In this document: positions 14,905-22,952 of the stretch, one piece after another
Position numbering within the stretch: the first letter of the stretch is position 1
How the letters are laid out: the number at the start of each line of letters is the position of its first letter
DNA from: DASZZV01 sp035544835
GTDB lineage: Bacteria > Acidobacteriota > Thermoanaerobaculia > Gp7-AA8
Direction of reading: 5' to 3'
DNA: 38,033 bases
Assembly: GCA_035544835.1 (NCBI GenBank)
Contig: DASZZV010000037.1
Location: 1 to 38,033, forward strand
Program-made: the position numbers and the translations under genes
The notes under the pieces: generated by a model
Told to the model about the DNA's origin: nothing
The model's input: only the letters and a program-made list of their open reading frames with translations
Database searches by the model: none

Positions 14905-17211
14905 GTGGTCATGAATTCAGACTCTACGCTGAGTAGGGGCGCGCAGAGCCCCTGCGAGTCAAGCCCCTCGGATTGGAGCGGCAACCACTGTTACTCTGCT
15001 CTCGTGCAGACAGGCATCCTCACATCCGACGCAAGCGTCGACGAATCACTTCTCGAAGTCGTATCGCGCCACTGGGGTTACGACTCGCTGCGACCACTGC
15101 AGCAGAAAGCGATGCGCGCGGCGATGTCTGGCCGCGACTCCCTGGTCGTACTGCCGACCGGCGGTGGAAAGTCGCTCTGCTATCAGGCACCGGCGCTACT
15201 GAAGCGGGGACTCACTGTCGTCGTATCCCCTCTCATCTCACTGATGAAGGACCAGGTCGACGGCCTGGTGGCATGCGGAGTGGCGGCAGCACAGATCAAC
15301 AGCTCACAGTCTTCGATTGACCAGCGCCTCGTGGAACGTGACCTCGTCGAGGGTCTCATCCGCCTGCTCTTCGTCTCTCCGGAGCGTCTTGCACTCTCCT
15401 CCTGCCGGCAGCTCCTGCAGAGAGCTGGCGCTCACACTTTCGCCATCGACGAGGCCCATTGCATCAGTCACTGGGGACACGATTTCCGCCCCGAGTACCG
15501 TCAGCTTCGACAACTTCATGAGCTTTTCCCCGACGCCTCGGTGCACGCCTATACGGCGACGGCGACGGAGAAGGTCCGCGCCGACATCATCGAGCAGCTC
15601 GGTCTTCGAAACGCCCTCGAGCTGGTGGGCAGTTTCGATCGTCCCAACCTCACCTATCGCATCGTTCCGCGGCGCGATCAGGTGGCGCAGATCGAAGAGG
15701 TAATCTCCCGCCATCCCAAGGAAGCGGGAATCATCTACTGCATTCGCCGCAAGGACGTCGACGCCGTCGCCGAGGCCCTGGGACGGCGCGGTCATCGCGT
15801 GGCGGCGTATCACGCCGGGCTGAGTCAGGAGGAACGGAGACTGGCGCAGGAAGCATTCGCGACCGAGGCGTGCGATCTGGTAGTTGCCACGGTGGCTTTT
15901 GGAATGGGCATCGATCGCTCGAACGTCCGCTTCGTGCTGCACACCGGGATGCCGAAGTCGATCGAGCATTACCAGCAGGAGACAGGACGCGCCGGACGTG
16001 ACGGCCTCGAGGCCGAGTGCGTTCTGCTCTATTCGGGCTCCGACTCGGCACTGTGGCGCCAGATCATGGAGCACGCCTCCAGTGAGGAAGCGACGCCGGA
16101 ATTTCTGAGCTCAGCCTTCCGCAGCCTCGATCACATGCAGCGTTACTGCGGCGGCAGCGTCTGCCGGCATCGTGCGCTCGTTACCTACTTCGGCCAGGAG
16201 TACGACGGCGACAGCTGCGGCGCTTGCGACATCTGTCTCGGCGATCTCGAAGAAGTCCCTGATGCGGTGATCATCGCCAAGAAGATCATCTCCTGCGTCG
16301 TACGCCTCCGTGTGCCTTTTGGTGTCAGCTATCTCGTCTCGGTCCTTCGCGGAGAAAAGCTGGAGAAGATCCGCCAGCGGAATCACGACGAACTGTCGAC
16401 CTTCGGTCTTCTGAAGGATCACCCCAAAGACGAACTACGCGACTGGATTCACCAGCTCATCACTCTCGGGTGCCTGCGTCAGGAGGGAGAGCAGTACCCG
16501 GTCATCGTCATGGCCGCGGCCGCTCGGGCGGTCCTTCGGGACGAGTTGCCGGTGAGACTGGTGCGGCTGAAGGGAGCAAACGACCGCCGGAAATCGGGCA
16601 AACAGGAAACGTCGTGGGAGGGTGTGGATCGGGATCTGTTCGATGTCCTCCGTCGCTGGCGCAAACAGGAGGCCGACCGCCGCGGCGTGCCGCCGTTCGT
16701 CATCTTCAGCGACAACACGCTCCGGCAATTGGCGACCGTCCGACCCTCCTCGACATTGAAGATGCGTCGGATCTATGGCGTCGGAGAAGCCAAGCTCGAA
16801 GAGTTCGGCCGGCCGGTCATCGAGTTGATCACCTCCTACTGCGACGAGAAGCGCACCACGATGGACCTCGAGGCCTCTCTGGAACCGCGCCGTAGCGCGC
16901 GACCGTCCGCTCCTTCGAGGGTCTCAGCCCAGCGCGAGGTTGCGCTCGATGTCTTCCGGCGCGGGGAATCGATCGAGGAAGCGATGCGACTGACCGGCAG
17001 AGCGCGCTCGACCGTGGTCGAGTACCTCGCGCAGTTCATCACCGAGCAGCGGCCACCCTCGATTGCCATATGGGTTCCCGACGACCGCTACGCCGAGATC
17101 GCCGAGGCGGCACGACAGTGCGGTGCCGACAGACTCAAGCCGATCCGCGACTTCCTCGGCGAGCGTGTCTCGTACGACGACATCCGGTTAGTGCTCGCGC
17201 ATCTGGGGTGA
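14905..17211 (+). CDS. recQ: ATP-dependent DNA helicase RecQ
   Basis: A 3'-5' superfamily 2 helicase acting in recombinational repair; 768 residues, longer than E. coli RecQ (about 610). The order is: Q-motif LRPLQQKAM, Walker A PTGGGKS near residue 85, DEAH near 182, and the second RecA domain with QETGRAGRDG. The zinc-binding region follows (CRHRALVTYF...CGACDIC), then the RQC winged-helix region and an HRDC domain (about 570-650, DRDLFDVLRRWRKQEADRRG). At about 680-735 is a C-terminal helix-turn-helix (FRRGESIEEAMRLTGRARST) as seen in the long RecQ group. The first codon could be GTG 14905 or ATG 14911. The first ~35 residues look non-conserved, so a later start such as GTG 15004 is possible. 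Confidence 0.96.
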   Translation: MVMNSDSTLSRGAQSPCESSPSDWSGNHCYSALVQTGILTSDASVDESLLEVVSRHWGYDSLRPLQQKAMRAAMSGRDSLVVLPTGGGKSLCYQAPALLKRGLTVVVSPLISLMKDQVDGLVACGVAAAQINSSQSSIDQRLVERDLVEGLIRLLFVSPERLALSSCRQLLQRAGAHTFAIDEAHCISHWGHDFRPEYRQLRQLHELFPDASVHAYTATATEKVRADIIEQLGLRNALELVGSFDRPNLTYRIVPRRDQVAQIEEVISRHPKEAGIIYCIRRKDVDAVAEALGRRGHRVAAYHAGLSQEERRLAQEAFATEACDLVVATVAFGMGIDRSNVRFVLHTGMPKSIEHYQQETGRAGRDGLEAECVLLYSGSDSALWRQIMEHASSEEATPEFLSSAFRSLDHMQRYCGGSVCRHRALVTYFGQEYDGDSCGACDICLGDLEEVPDAVIIAKKIISCVVRLRVPFGVSYLVSVLRGEKLEKIRQRNHDELSTFGLLKDHPKDELRDWIHQLITLGCLRQEGEQYPVIVMAAAARAVLRDELPVRLVRLKGANDRRKSGKQETSWEGVDRDLFDVLRRWRKQEADRRGVPPFVIFSDNTLRQLATVRPSSTLKMRRIYGVGEAKLEEFGRPVIELITSYCDEKRTTMDLEASLEPRRSARPSAPSRVSAQREVALDVFRRGESIEEAMRLTGRARSTVVEYLAQFITEQRPPSIAIWVPDDRYAEIAEAARQCGADRLKPIRDFLGERVSYDDIRLVLAHLG

Positions 17212-17314
17212 ACGCCTGCGCCAGAGGCTCTGAAGAATGGCCGGCAGCGCTCCGCCGTCGTGTAGAAGAACTCCGTTACCGATGCTTCCGTCGCCCTGAG
17301 CAAAAGAAACAAGC

Positions 17315-17462
17315 TTGTCATCCTGAGCCGCCGCGGCGAAGGATCTTTGGTGACATCACCGTGGCGTACATTGACGGCCTCGCGCGTGTCACCAAAGATC
17401 CTTCGGTCGCACTCACCTTTTTTTTCGTCCTTTGTTTTGCGCGTGCTCCCTCAGGATGACAA
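17315..17462. repeat. Family D nested inverted repeat
   Basis: Outer arms TTGTCATCCTGAG (17315-17327) and its exact complement (17450-17462) enclose inner 17 bp exact inverted arms at 17339-17355 and 17387-17403 (AAGGATCTTTGGTGACA). An oligo-T run near 17418-17425 lies between inner and outer right arms. It fills most of the 302 bp gap between recQ and the DUF4388 gene; apart from the -10-like box at 17502, nothing else is seen there. Confidence 0.85.
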
Positions 17463-17501
17463 CCGTCCCGCCTTAAACATCGGCATCCGAACTCCGCAAT
17501 C

Positions 17502-17507
17502 TATAAT
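17502..17507 (+). promoter_or_regulatory. Likely -10 box (TATAAT) of the DUF4388 gene
   Basis: A consensus TATAAT ends 6 nt before the GTG start at 17514, placing the expected transcription start at the start codon. The upstream -35 match is poor. Confidence 0.5.
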
Positions 17508-17513
17508 TACCCA

Positions 17514-19100
17514 GTGACCGACGTGCTTTCCTCTTCCATTCCCACGCGCCGGCAGCTCAGGGAAATCTCCGAGAGCCGCGAGGGAAGCCTCGCCAATGTT
17601 CCCTTCACGATCCTGTTGCTCGCGCTGGCGGTGGCAAAGAGAGATGTAGTGCTGCATCTGCGGCGGACGCCGCTGGAGAAAAGCATCGCCTTCGATGACG
17701 GTGCTCCTGTCGAATGCCGCTCCAACGTCGCCACCGAGACGCTCGGTCGATTCATGATGTCGACCGGCAAGCTGTCTCAGAATGATTTTCAGACCAGTCT
17801 GTCGCAATCTGCTGCGCGCGGCGTTCCGCTCGAAGACATCCTCATCGAGCGCGGGCTCAGCAACCCTTCCGACATCTACCGCATCCTGCAACAGAATCTC
17901 GCCCGGAAACTGCTGGACGTCTTCACCTGGCGCACCGGCGATTTTCGAATCTCCGGCGACGTCCCTCCAGTGGAGTCCCCGCTGAGAGTGAAGGTTCCGC
18001 AATTGATTCTGACCGGCATTGTGAAATACGGCAGTCAGAGCGACATCGATGCAGCGGTAGCGTCGTTGAACGGGAAAATGCTGGCCGTCCATCCCGAGCC
18101 GCTTTTCCCGAGAGAGGAGATTCGTCTCAGCAGTGAGCAACAACTCCTGAACGACACTTTGCGGACGCCGCGCAATGCAGTGGACCTCATCAAACAAACC
18201 GGCCTCGCGCCTGAGGAAGGCAATCGCCATCTCTACGCGCTCATGTTCCTCGGTGTGATTGCCGACGCCGAAGGGGTGCCGGCAAAACCCCGTCCGAAGT
18301 TCGAGCTCAGTATTTTGGAGCCGACGCCGGCATCCTCGCCCGTCGCTCTGGCGCCCCTGGCGATGGCGGCGCCCGCTCCTGCGTCAGCATCTGCTGTTGC
18401 AGAACGCCGCGATGGCAATCGCGATGAGTTGATGAGGGTCTTTCTGGCTTATCGACGAAAGGACGCTTTCGATCTGCTCGGTCTTCCCGAGGAGGCCACG
18501 ATCTCGATCATCGTCCGGTCGTATCTCACCTTCGCCGACCGTTTCCATCCCTCGCGGTTCCGGGTCGAACCGCCAGAGTCGCTGCGCGAAAAGGCCGAAG
18601 AGGTTTTTCTGGCCGGAGCGCGCGCCTATGCGGAACTGGCGGATGCCGATCGGCGGAAGGCCTTGATCGAACGGCGTAGTCGCCGTACGCAATCGAAGGA
18701 TCAGGCGGTTGATCCTCTTTCCGTTCGCAGCGGGCTGGTCGACCCGGAGCTGCTCTACCGCAAGGGAAAAGAGTACTCGGATGCAGGCCGGTATCGCGAG
18801 GCGCTTCCTTACTTCGAGAAGGCCGCTGATTGCGACGCCCAGAATGAGGTCTACGCCGCCGAGCTCACCTACTGCCGATTCCACCTTTTGATCTCGACAG
18901 CAACGCAGGCTTTGACAGCCTTGAAAGAGACACTCCGGACCAACTCGAGCTGCGGCGTCGCCTGGTTCTTTGCCGGAAAGATTCACGCCGCGATCGGCAA
19001 TCGGGATGAGGCCGAGGCTTACTTTCGCCGGGCGGCCACTCTGATGAAAAACGATCCTCGGCCGCTCGAGGCGTTGAAGGCGTTTCCGAAAAAGTTCTAG
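17514..19100 (+). CDS. DUF4388/PATAN - J-like - TPR protein
   Basis: A 528-residue soluble protein. The N-terminal part (about 20-150) resembles the DUF4388/PATAN domain: TETLGRFMMSTGKLSQNDF, GVPLEDILIERGLS, LLDVFTWRTGDFRI. A Pro/Ala-rich linker lies near 275-300. Then comes a J-domain-like segment (about 310-385, AFDLLGLPEEATISIIVRSY) in which the HPD tripeptide is HPS, so DnaK stimulation is doubtful. The C-terminus has TPR-type helices (LLYRKGKEYSDAGRYREALP, then AWFFAGKIHAAIGNRDEAEA). Proteins of this build are common in Acidobacteriota and Myxococcota and are thought to be signalling or scaffold proteins; the exact role is unknown. The GTG start has no Shine-Dalgarno but a TATAAT 6 nt upstream. 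Confidence 0.8.
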   Translation: MTDVLSSSIPTRRQLREISESREGSLANVPFTILLLALAVAKRDVVLHLRRTPLEKSIAFDDGAPVECRSNVATETLGRFMMSTGKLSQNDFQTSLSQSAARGVPLEDILIERGLSNPSDIYRILQQNLARKLLDVFTWRTGDFRISGDVPPVESPLRVKVPQLILTGIVKYGSQSDIDAAVASLNGKMLAVHPEPLFPREEIRLSSEQQLLNDTLRTPRNAVDLIKQTGLAPEEGNRHLYALMFLGVIADAEGVPAKPRPKFELSILEPTPASSPVALAPLAMAAPAPASASAVAERRDGNRDELMRVFLAYRRKDAFDLLGLPEEATISIIVRSYLTFADRFHPSRFRVEPPESLREKAEEVFLAGARAYAELADADRRKALIERRSRRTQSKDQAVDPLSVRSGLVDPELLYRKGKEYSDAGRYREALPYFEKAADCDAQNEVYAAELTYCRFHLLISTATQALTALKETLRTNSSCGVAWFFAGKIHAAIGNRDEAEAYFRRAATLMKNDPRPLEALKAFPKKF

Positions 19101-19209
19101 CTCAGCCGCCGTTCCTAACTGCAGCATTCAGTTAGTGGAGCAATCCTCGGGAAGCCTTTTTGTGGTCTAACGGAATGCTGCGGGCAAGCAGATGGCCGTG
19201 GTGCCGACT

Positions 19210-19237
19210 CTTCCCTCTCCCCGGCGGGGAGAGGGAA
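19210..19237. terminator. 13 bp perfect hairpin between convergent genes
   Basis: CTTCCCTCTCCCC at 19210-19222 pairs perfectly with 19226-19237 plus its neighbouring G around a 3-nt loop. It lies between the convergent ends of the DUF4388 gene (19100) and the sulfatase-fold gene (19269), so it could terminate both. There is no T-run. Confidence 0.6.
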
Positions 19238-19268
19238 GATGAAGAAGCGGCGCAATCGCGAGCAACAA

Positions 19269-21398
19269 CTACCGTTCGAACCGTTTCGCGTCCGTTACAT
19301 CGCCCCAGGTCGTGAGATTCTCCGCGGCGATTTTCCTCGAGGCTGCCGAGGGATTCCGGCTGCACATCGCGTCCAGCGTTGCCACAGCCTTCGACGGCTG
19401 CCGATCGACCAGGAACTGAAGGAGCGCCAGACTGGTGTAGGCCTCGAGGTTGTCGGGGAATCTCCGGATCTCCCTCACGAAGTGCTGCTCCGCCTCGGCC
19501 GTTTCACCGCCGCGAGCCAGCGTGTCACCGAGAAGAAACTCCGTATGCGCGGGAGAAGCGACGCGGCGACGCGACGCCTCCGTCTCAACGTTTCTCAAGT
19601 CCTGCGCGGCAGCGGCTCTGTCGCCTCGCGCAGTCTCGATCCGGGCACGCAGCAGCTCCGCCTCCATGAGCTGCGACGGATACTTCGCCGCCTCGCCCGC
19701 CTCTTTCATCGCGGCGTCGAGATCGTGTTTCGCCAATGCGATTTCTCCGAGCACCTGATGGGCCCCGGGAGCATTTGACCTCATGGCCAGCCTTGCATGC
19801 GAGGCCGCTTTATCGAACTGCTTCCCCTCGAGATAAATCGAGGCCAGCGAGAGGGCGAACTCTCCGGCCAGCTCCGGGGTGACGCGGATCCCTTCCCGGT
19901 AAAGCGCAATGGCGCCATCGAGATCTCCAGATCGCTGGCACGCAACCGCGAGCTGATCGCGCACATCGCTCCAGCCTGCATTCTTATCGAGCAGCGCGCG
20001 GAGGGGCGGCACCGCTTCCTTGAACCGCCCCGCGGACATCAGCTCGCTCGTACCCTTGAGCAGCGACAGATCCTGGAGATGGTCCTTCGGATCTGGCAGC
20101 GCTCCCGACGTGACAGCCGGACCCGCGGTCACATAGCCGAGTGCAGCGAGGCGGGCCTCCTCCTCGGGATCGACCCGGCCGGCCAGCGCAAAGGCGGAGC
20201 GATCGGCATCGATCGACTTGCGTAGCTCCAGCACCACGCGTCTCTGCGAATCGACCACGTTGTGCTTCTCGGCCGGATCGCGACGATCATCGAAGAGCTC
20301 GGACTGCGGCGATTCGATGAGATGCATCCCGCTCCGAACCGCCGAGCGCAGCTCGCTCCAACCGAAATGAATGCGCGGATAAAAGGTCTCGCTCAGCACG
20401 GTTCGTTCGGGCAGCTTCTCTTTGCCCGTCATCGAGCGGAGCAGCGACGTTCCGGAGAGATCCGGCGGTGGCGATACGTGTGTCAGATCGACGAGCGTCG
20501 GAACGATATCGACGATCTGCACGTCATCGCGGTCCACGCTGTGAGCCTTCTCGTTGCCCGGCAGTTTCACGATCAGCGGAATGTGGATGTCCTCGCGGTA
20601 CAGCAGGATCCCGTGCTCTTGCTCGCCGTGCTCCATGAGTCCCTCGCCGTGATCCGAGAGCAGGATGATCACCGCGTCGTCATAGAGCTTCCTCGCACGG
20701 AGAATAGCGATGAAGTCGCCGACCACGGCGTCGGCCGCGGCGATCTCCCCGTCGTACGGCGATGCGACCTTCGCGAACTGCGCAGGTGGCGCATAGGGAG
20801 CGTGCGGCTCATAGAGATGAAGGAAGAAGAACATCGGACGGGAATCGGCTGCGTCGAGCCACTCGCGCGCCGCCTGAAACGTCTCCACGCCGGATCGTTG
20901 TAGGGCAGCGGTGGGCGCATCGTCAAGGAAAGGAATGGCGTCATCATAAGTATCGAATCCTGCGGCGATCCCGGTACTTCTTCGAAGGACATACGCCGAA
21001 ACCGCGGCGCCGGTCCGATAACCATTCGCCTTCAGCAGGGCAGCCAGAGTGGGGTGCCGACCGGGATCGAAGACATAGCCGACATTGTCATGAACGCCGC
21101 TTCGCGCCGGGACGAGCCCGGTCAGAAGAGAGACGTGCGAGGGCAGGGTGAGCGGACAATGGGAGTAAGCATCGGTAAACATGACCCCGTCGCGGCCGAG
21201 GGAATCGATGGCGGGAGTCTTCACACCCTTGTAGCCATACAGAGGAAGGTGATCGGCGCGAAGTGTGTCAATGGAGATGATGAAGACAGAGGGATGGCGC
21301 GGAGCAGGCTTACTGCAGCCGATTGTCAGCGCGCATTGGAAAGACAGCAGCAGGAAGGCGTTGAAGGACCGGCTCACTGATAAAGGCTTCTCACCCAT
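19269..21398 (-). CDS. Sulfatase-fold lipoprotein with TPR repeats
   Basis: A 709-residue predicted lipoprotein: helix FNAFLLLSFQCA with lipobox LTIGC28. Residues about 35-400 are an alkaline-phosphatase/sulfatase-superfamily domain, with metal motifs SIDTLRADH (D44) and LLSDHGEGLMEHGEQEHG. The C-terminal ~300 residues hold TPR repeats (for example LIPSLASIYLEGKQFDKAAS-like helices). The usual sulfatase nucleophile motif C/S-x-P-S-R is T84-L-P-S-H here, so formylglycine cannot form. A Thr nucleophile, as in phospho-transferases and phosphonate hydrolases of the superfamily, is possible. The start at 21398 lies within the end of the aldo/keto reductase gene (25 bp overlap), implying coupling. 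The upstream part of the open frame (to 21482) is antisense-like and lacks a signal peptide. The substrate is unknown. Confidence 0.85.
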   Translation of the reverse strand: MGEKPLSVSRSFNAFLLLSFQCALTIGCSKPAPRHPSVFIISIDTLRADHLPLYGYKGVKTPAIDSLGRDGVMFTDAYSHCPLTLPSHVSLLTGLVPARSGVHDNVGYVFDPGRHPTLAALLKANGYRTGAAVSAYVLRRSTGIAAGFDTYDDAIPFLDDAPTAALQRSGVETFQAAREWLDAADSRPMFFFLHLYEPHAPYAPPAQFAKVASPYDGEIAAADAVVGDFIAILRARKLYDDAVIILLSDHGEGLMEHGEQEHGILLYREDIHIPLIVKLPGNEKAHSVDRDDVQIVDIVPTLVDLTHVSPPPDLSGTSLLRSMTGKEKLPERTVLSETFYPRIHFGWSELRSAVRSGMHLIESPQSELFDDRRDPAEKHNVVDSQRRVVLELRKSIDADRSAFALAGRVDPEEEARLAALGYVTAGPAVTSGALPDPKDHLQDLSLLKGTSELMSAGRFKEAVPPLRALLDKNAGWSDVRDQLAVACQRSGDLDGAIALYREGIRVTPELAGEFALSLASIYLEGKQFDKAASHARLAMRSNAPGAHQVLGEIALAKHDLDAAMKEAGEAAKYPSQLMEAELLRARIETARGDRAAAAQDLRNVETEASRRRVASPAHTEFLLGDTLARGGETAEAEQHFVREIRRFPDNLEAYTSLALLQFLVDRQPSKAVATLDAMCSRNPSAASRKIAAENLTTWGDVTDAKRFER

Positions 21399-22333
21399 GA
21401 AGCATCCGAATGCGTCAACGGGCCGCCGACATGACTGGCTGCCTCGACATGGCGCGGCGTCCTTTGACCTAGCAGAACGCATCCCGTGGGAACATCGGTG
21501 AGCAGTGTCCCCAGCAGCGCGCGAAGCACCGGCTGAGGATCTGCCGCGAATCGAGTCTCGATCTCCTTCCGCGCTGCGACCATCCTGCGGAGGGCGGCGG
21601 CATCGCCGAACTCTGCGATTCCTCGCCTGAAATCGCCTTCCGGGAAGGTGACCGGCGTCTCGTACTTCCCGAGAAGAAGACCGTGCTTGATAGGAGAAAA
21701 GAAAGCGACGCCAGCGTCATTCTCATCGACCCATGCTTTGAGTCCACTCGACTCGTAGGTGTCGTCGAGCACATTCCGGTAGGGCTGCACGACATCGGGG
21801 TCGACGCGATCGATGAAGCGCATGATCTTCGACGAGTCCCAGTCTGACAGGCCAAGGAAGCGCGTCTTCCCTTCTTCATGAAGTTTGCGAACTGTCGCCA
21901 GGGCATCGTCGAAGTATTCGTCGGCGGGCCCGAAGTCGCAGTGGTGAAGATAGTACAGATCGACGTGATCGATTTTTAGATTCTGGAGTGACCGCTCCAT
22001 CTGACTGCGAATCTGCCGGGGATCGTAGAAGTGGCCATAAGGTCCGGGATCCCAGCCCACCTTCGTGGCCAGAAAGATCTCGTCGCGTGGAACAATTTCC
22101 CACACCGCGCCGATCAGCTTCTCGGCGTGACCGTTTCCATACACGTCGGCCGTGTCCCAATGCGTAATCCCGACTTCCCACGCTCGCCGAAGCGCCTCGG
22201 AGGCGAGTTGATCGTCGTTTCCCGACCACCCCACCGAGTTGCCCGCGACCGTGTTCGGACCGCCCTGTCCCCAGGTCCCGAGGCTGACGGTCGGCACCTC
22301 GACGTTTGTGCGGCCAAAGCGAATGGTCTTCAT
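21374..22333 (-). CDS. Aldo/keto reductase
   Basis: An NADPH-dependent oxidoreductase with a TIM-barrel fold, 319 residues. The catalytic tetrad is visible: Asp in THWDTADVYG, Tyr in the same motif, Lys in FLATKVGWDPG, and His in YYLHHCDFG. The N-terminus KTIRFGRTNVEVPTVSLGTWG is typical of the YghZ/Tas-like branch. The frame runs upstream to 22534 but only through the family A repeat and spacer, so ATG 22333 is chosen. It overlaps the downstream sulfatase-fold gene by 25 bp. The substrate cannot be predicted from sequence. Confidence 0.93.
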   Translation of the reverse strand: MKTIRFGRTNVEVPTVSLGTWGQGGPNTVAGNSVGWSGNDDQLASEALRRAWEVGITHWDTADVYGNGHAEKLIGAVWEIVPRDEIFLATKVGWDPGPYGHFYDPRQIRSQMERSLQNLKIDHVDLYYLHHCDFGPADEYFDDALATVRKLHEEGKTRFLGLSDWDSSKIMRFIDRVDPDVVQPYRNVLDDTYESSGLKAWVDENDAGVAFFSPIKHGLLLGKYETPVTFPEGDFRRGIAEFGDAAALRRMVAARKEIETRFAADPQPVLRALLGTLLTDVPTGCVLLGQRTPRHVEAASHVGGPLTHSDASWVRSLYQ

Positions 22334-22416
22334 GCCGGGCCTGATTCTTCCACTCAGCGGAGTGTGAGTCGAGCCATTTCGCGAATGTCGACTGATGGAC
22401 AGAGGCCGTGTAGGGT

Positions 22417-22538
22417 CTGTGTGGCACAGGCACTCTTGCCTGTGTGTCGGCCGTCGAGGCCGACTTCCCTGTGAATCATTACAGAAACGCCACGGCTCGA
22501 CGCCGTGGCACACAGGCAAGAGTGCCTGTGCCACACAA
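22417..22538 (+). repeat. Family A inverted-repeat element, copy 3
   Basis: Arms begin at 22418 (TGTGTGGCACAGGCACTC) and end at 22538; the right arm starts at 22509. The interior carries the CGGCCGTCGAGGCCG palindrome and a CACGGCTCGACGCCGTGG hairpin. It lies in the divergent gap between the aldo/keto reductase and clpS, about 40 bp before the clpS start. Confidence 0.9.
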
Positions 22539-22577
22539 GAAGAAACCGTCCCGACTCGGTGTTATCGTCTCCCTATC

Positions 22578-22892
22578 ATGCCGCACCCCGATTGGGACTC
22601 CGAGGGAGCAGTCATCACCGAGAGCGAGACCAGGCTGCAAAAGCCTCCTCTCTATAAGGTGCTGATCCACAACGATGATTTCACGACGATGGACTTCGTT
22701 GTGCATGTTCTAACCTCGATCTTTCATCTCTCCGAAACAGAAGCGATCCACCGGATGTTGGAAGTTCACACACAGGGCGTAGGGCTGGCCGGCGTCTATA
22801 CATATGAAGTCGCAGGCATGAAAGTAGGAGAAGTCCTCGAACTGGCGCGTGCAAATGAGTATCCGCTGCTCTGCACGATGGAGAAGGAGTGA
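22578..22892 (+). CDS. clpS: ClpS adaptor of the N-degron pathway
   Basis: Delivers proteins with hydrophobic N-terminal residues to ClpA-ClpP. The 104 residues carry the ClpS core: YKVLIHNDDFTTMDFVVHVL with the substrate-pocket Asn-Asp pair, HTQGVGLAGVYTYEVA and the final helix EVLELARANEYPLLCTME. The N-terminal tail (MPHPDWDSEGAVITESETRL) is flexible and acidic, as in other ClpS. ATG 22578 is chosen because the frame further upstream (to 22395) only reads the family A repeat. clpA follows after 60 bp containing a heptamer array, and aat is encoded just beyond; the three genes make a compact N-degron module. Confidence 0.97.
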   Translation: MPHPDWDSEGAVITESETRLQKPPLYKVLIHNDDFTTMDFVVHVLTSIFHLSETEAIHRMLEVHTQGVGLAGVYTYEVAGMKVGEVLELARANEYPLLCTMEKE

Positions 22893-22894
22893 GG

Positions 22895-22928
22895 GCATTT
22901 CGGAATTCGAATTTCGAATTTCGAATTT
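22895..22928. repeat. Heptamer array (unit GAATTTC), family E, single arm
   Basis: Tandem GAATTTC heptamers fill the clpS-clpA gap starting 2 bp after the clpS stop. The sequence is close to arms at 10545-10573 and 25969-26000. No partner arm of the opposite sense is seen here, so no long hairpin is expected. Confidence 0.7.
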
Positions 22929-22952
22929 AAAAACATCTGATATCTCAAACAC

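Noticed and set aside
22895..22928. Short tandem repeats considered as a CRISPR remnant
   Set aside because: Units are 7 nt with no spacers, and no cas gene is present.
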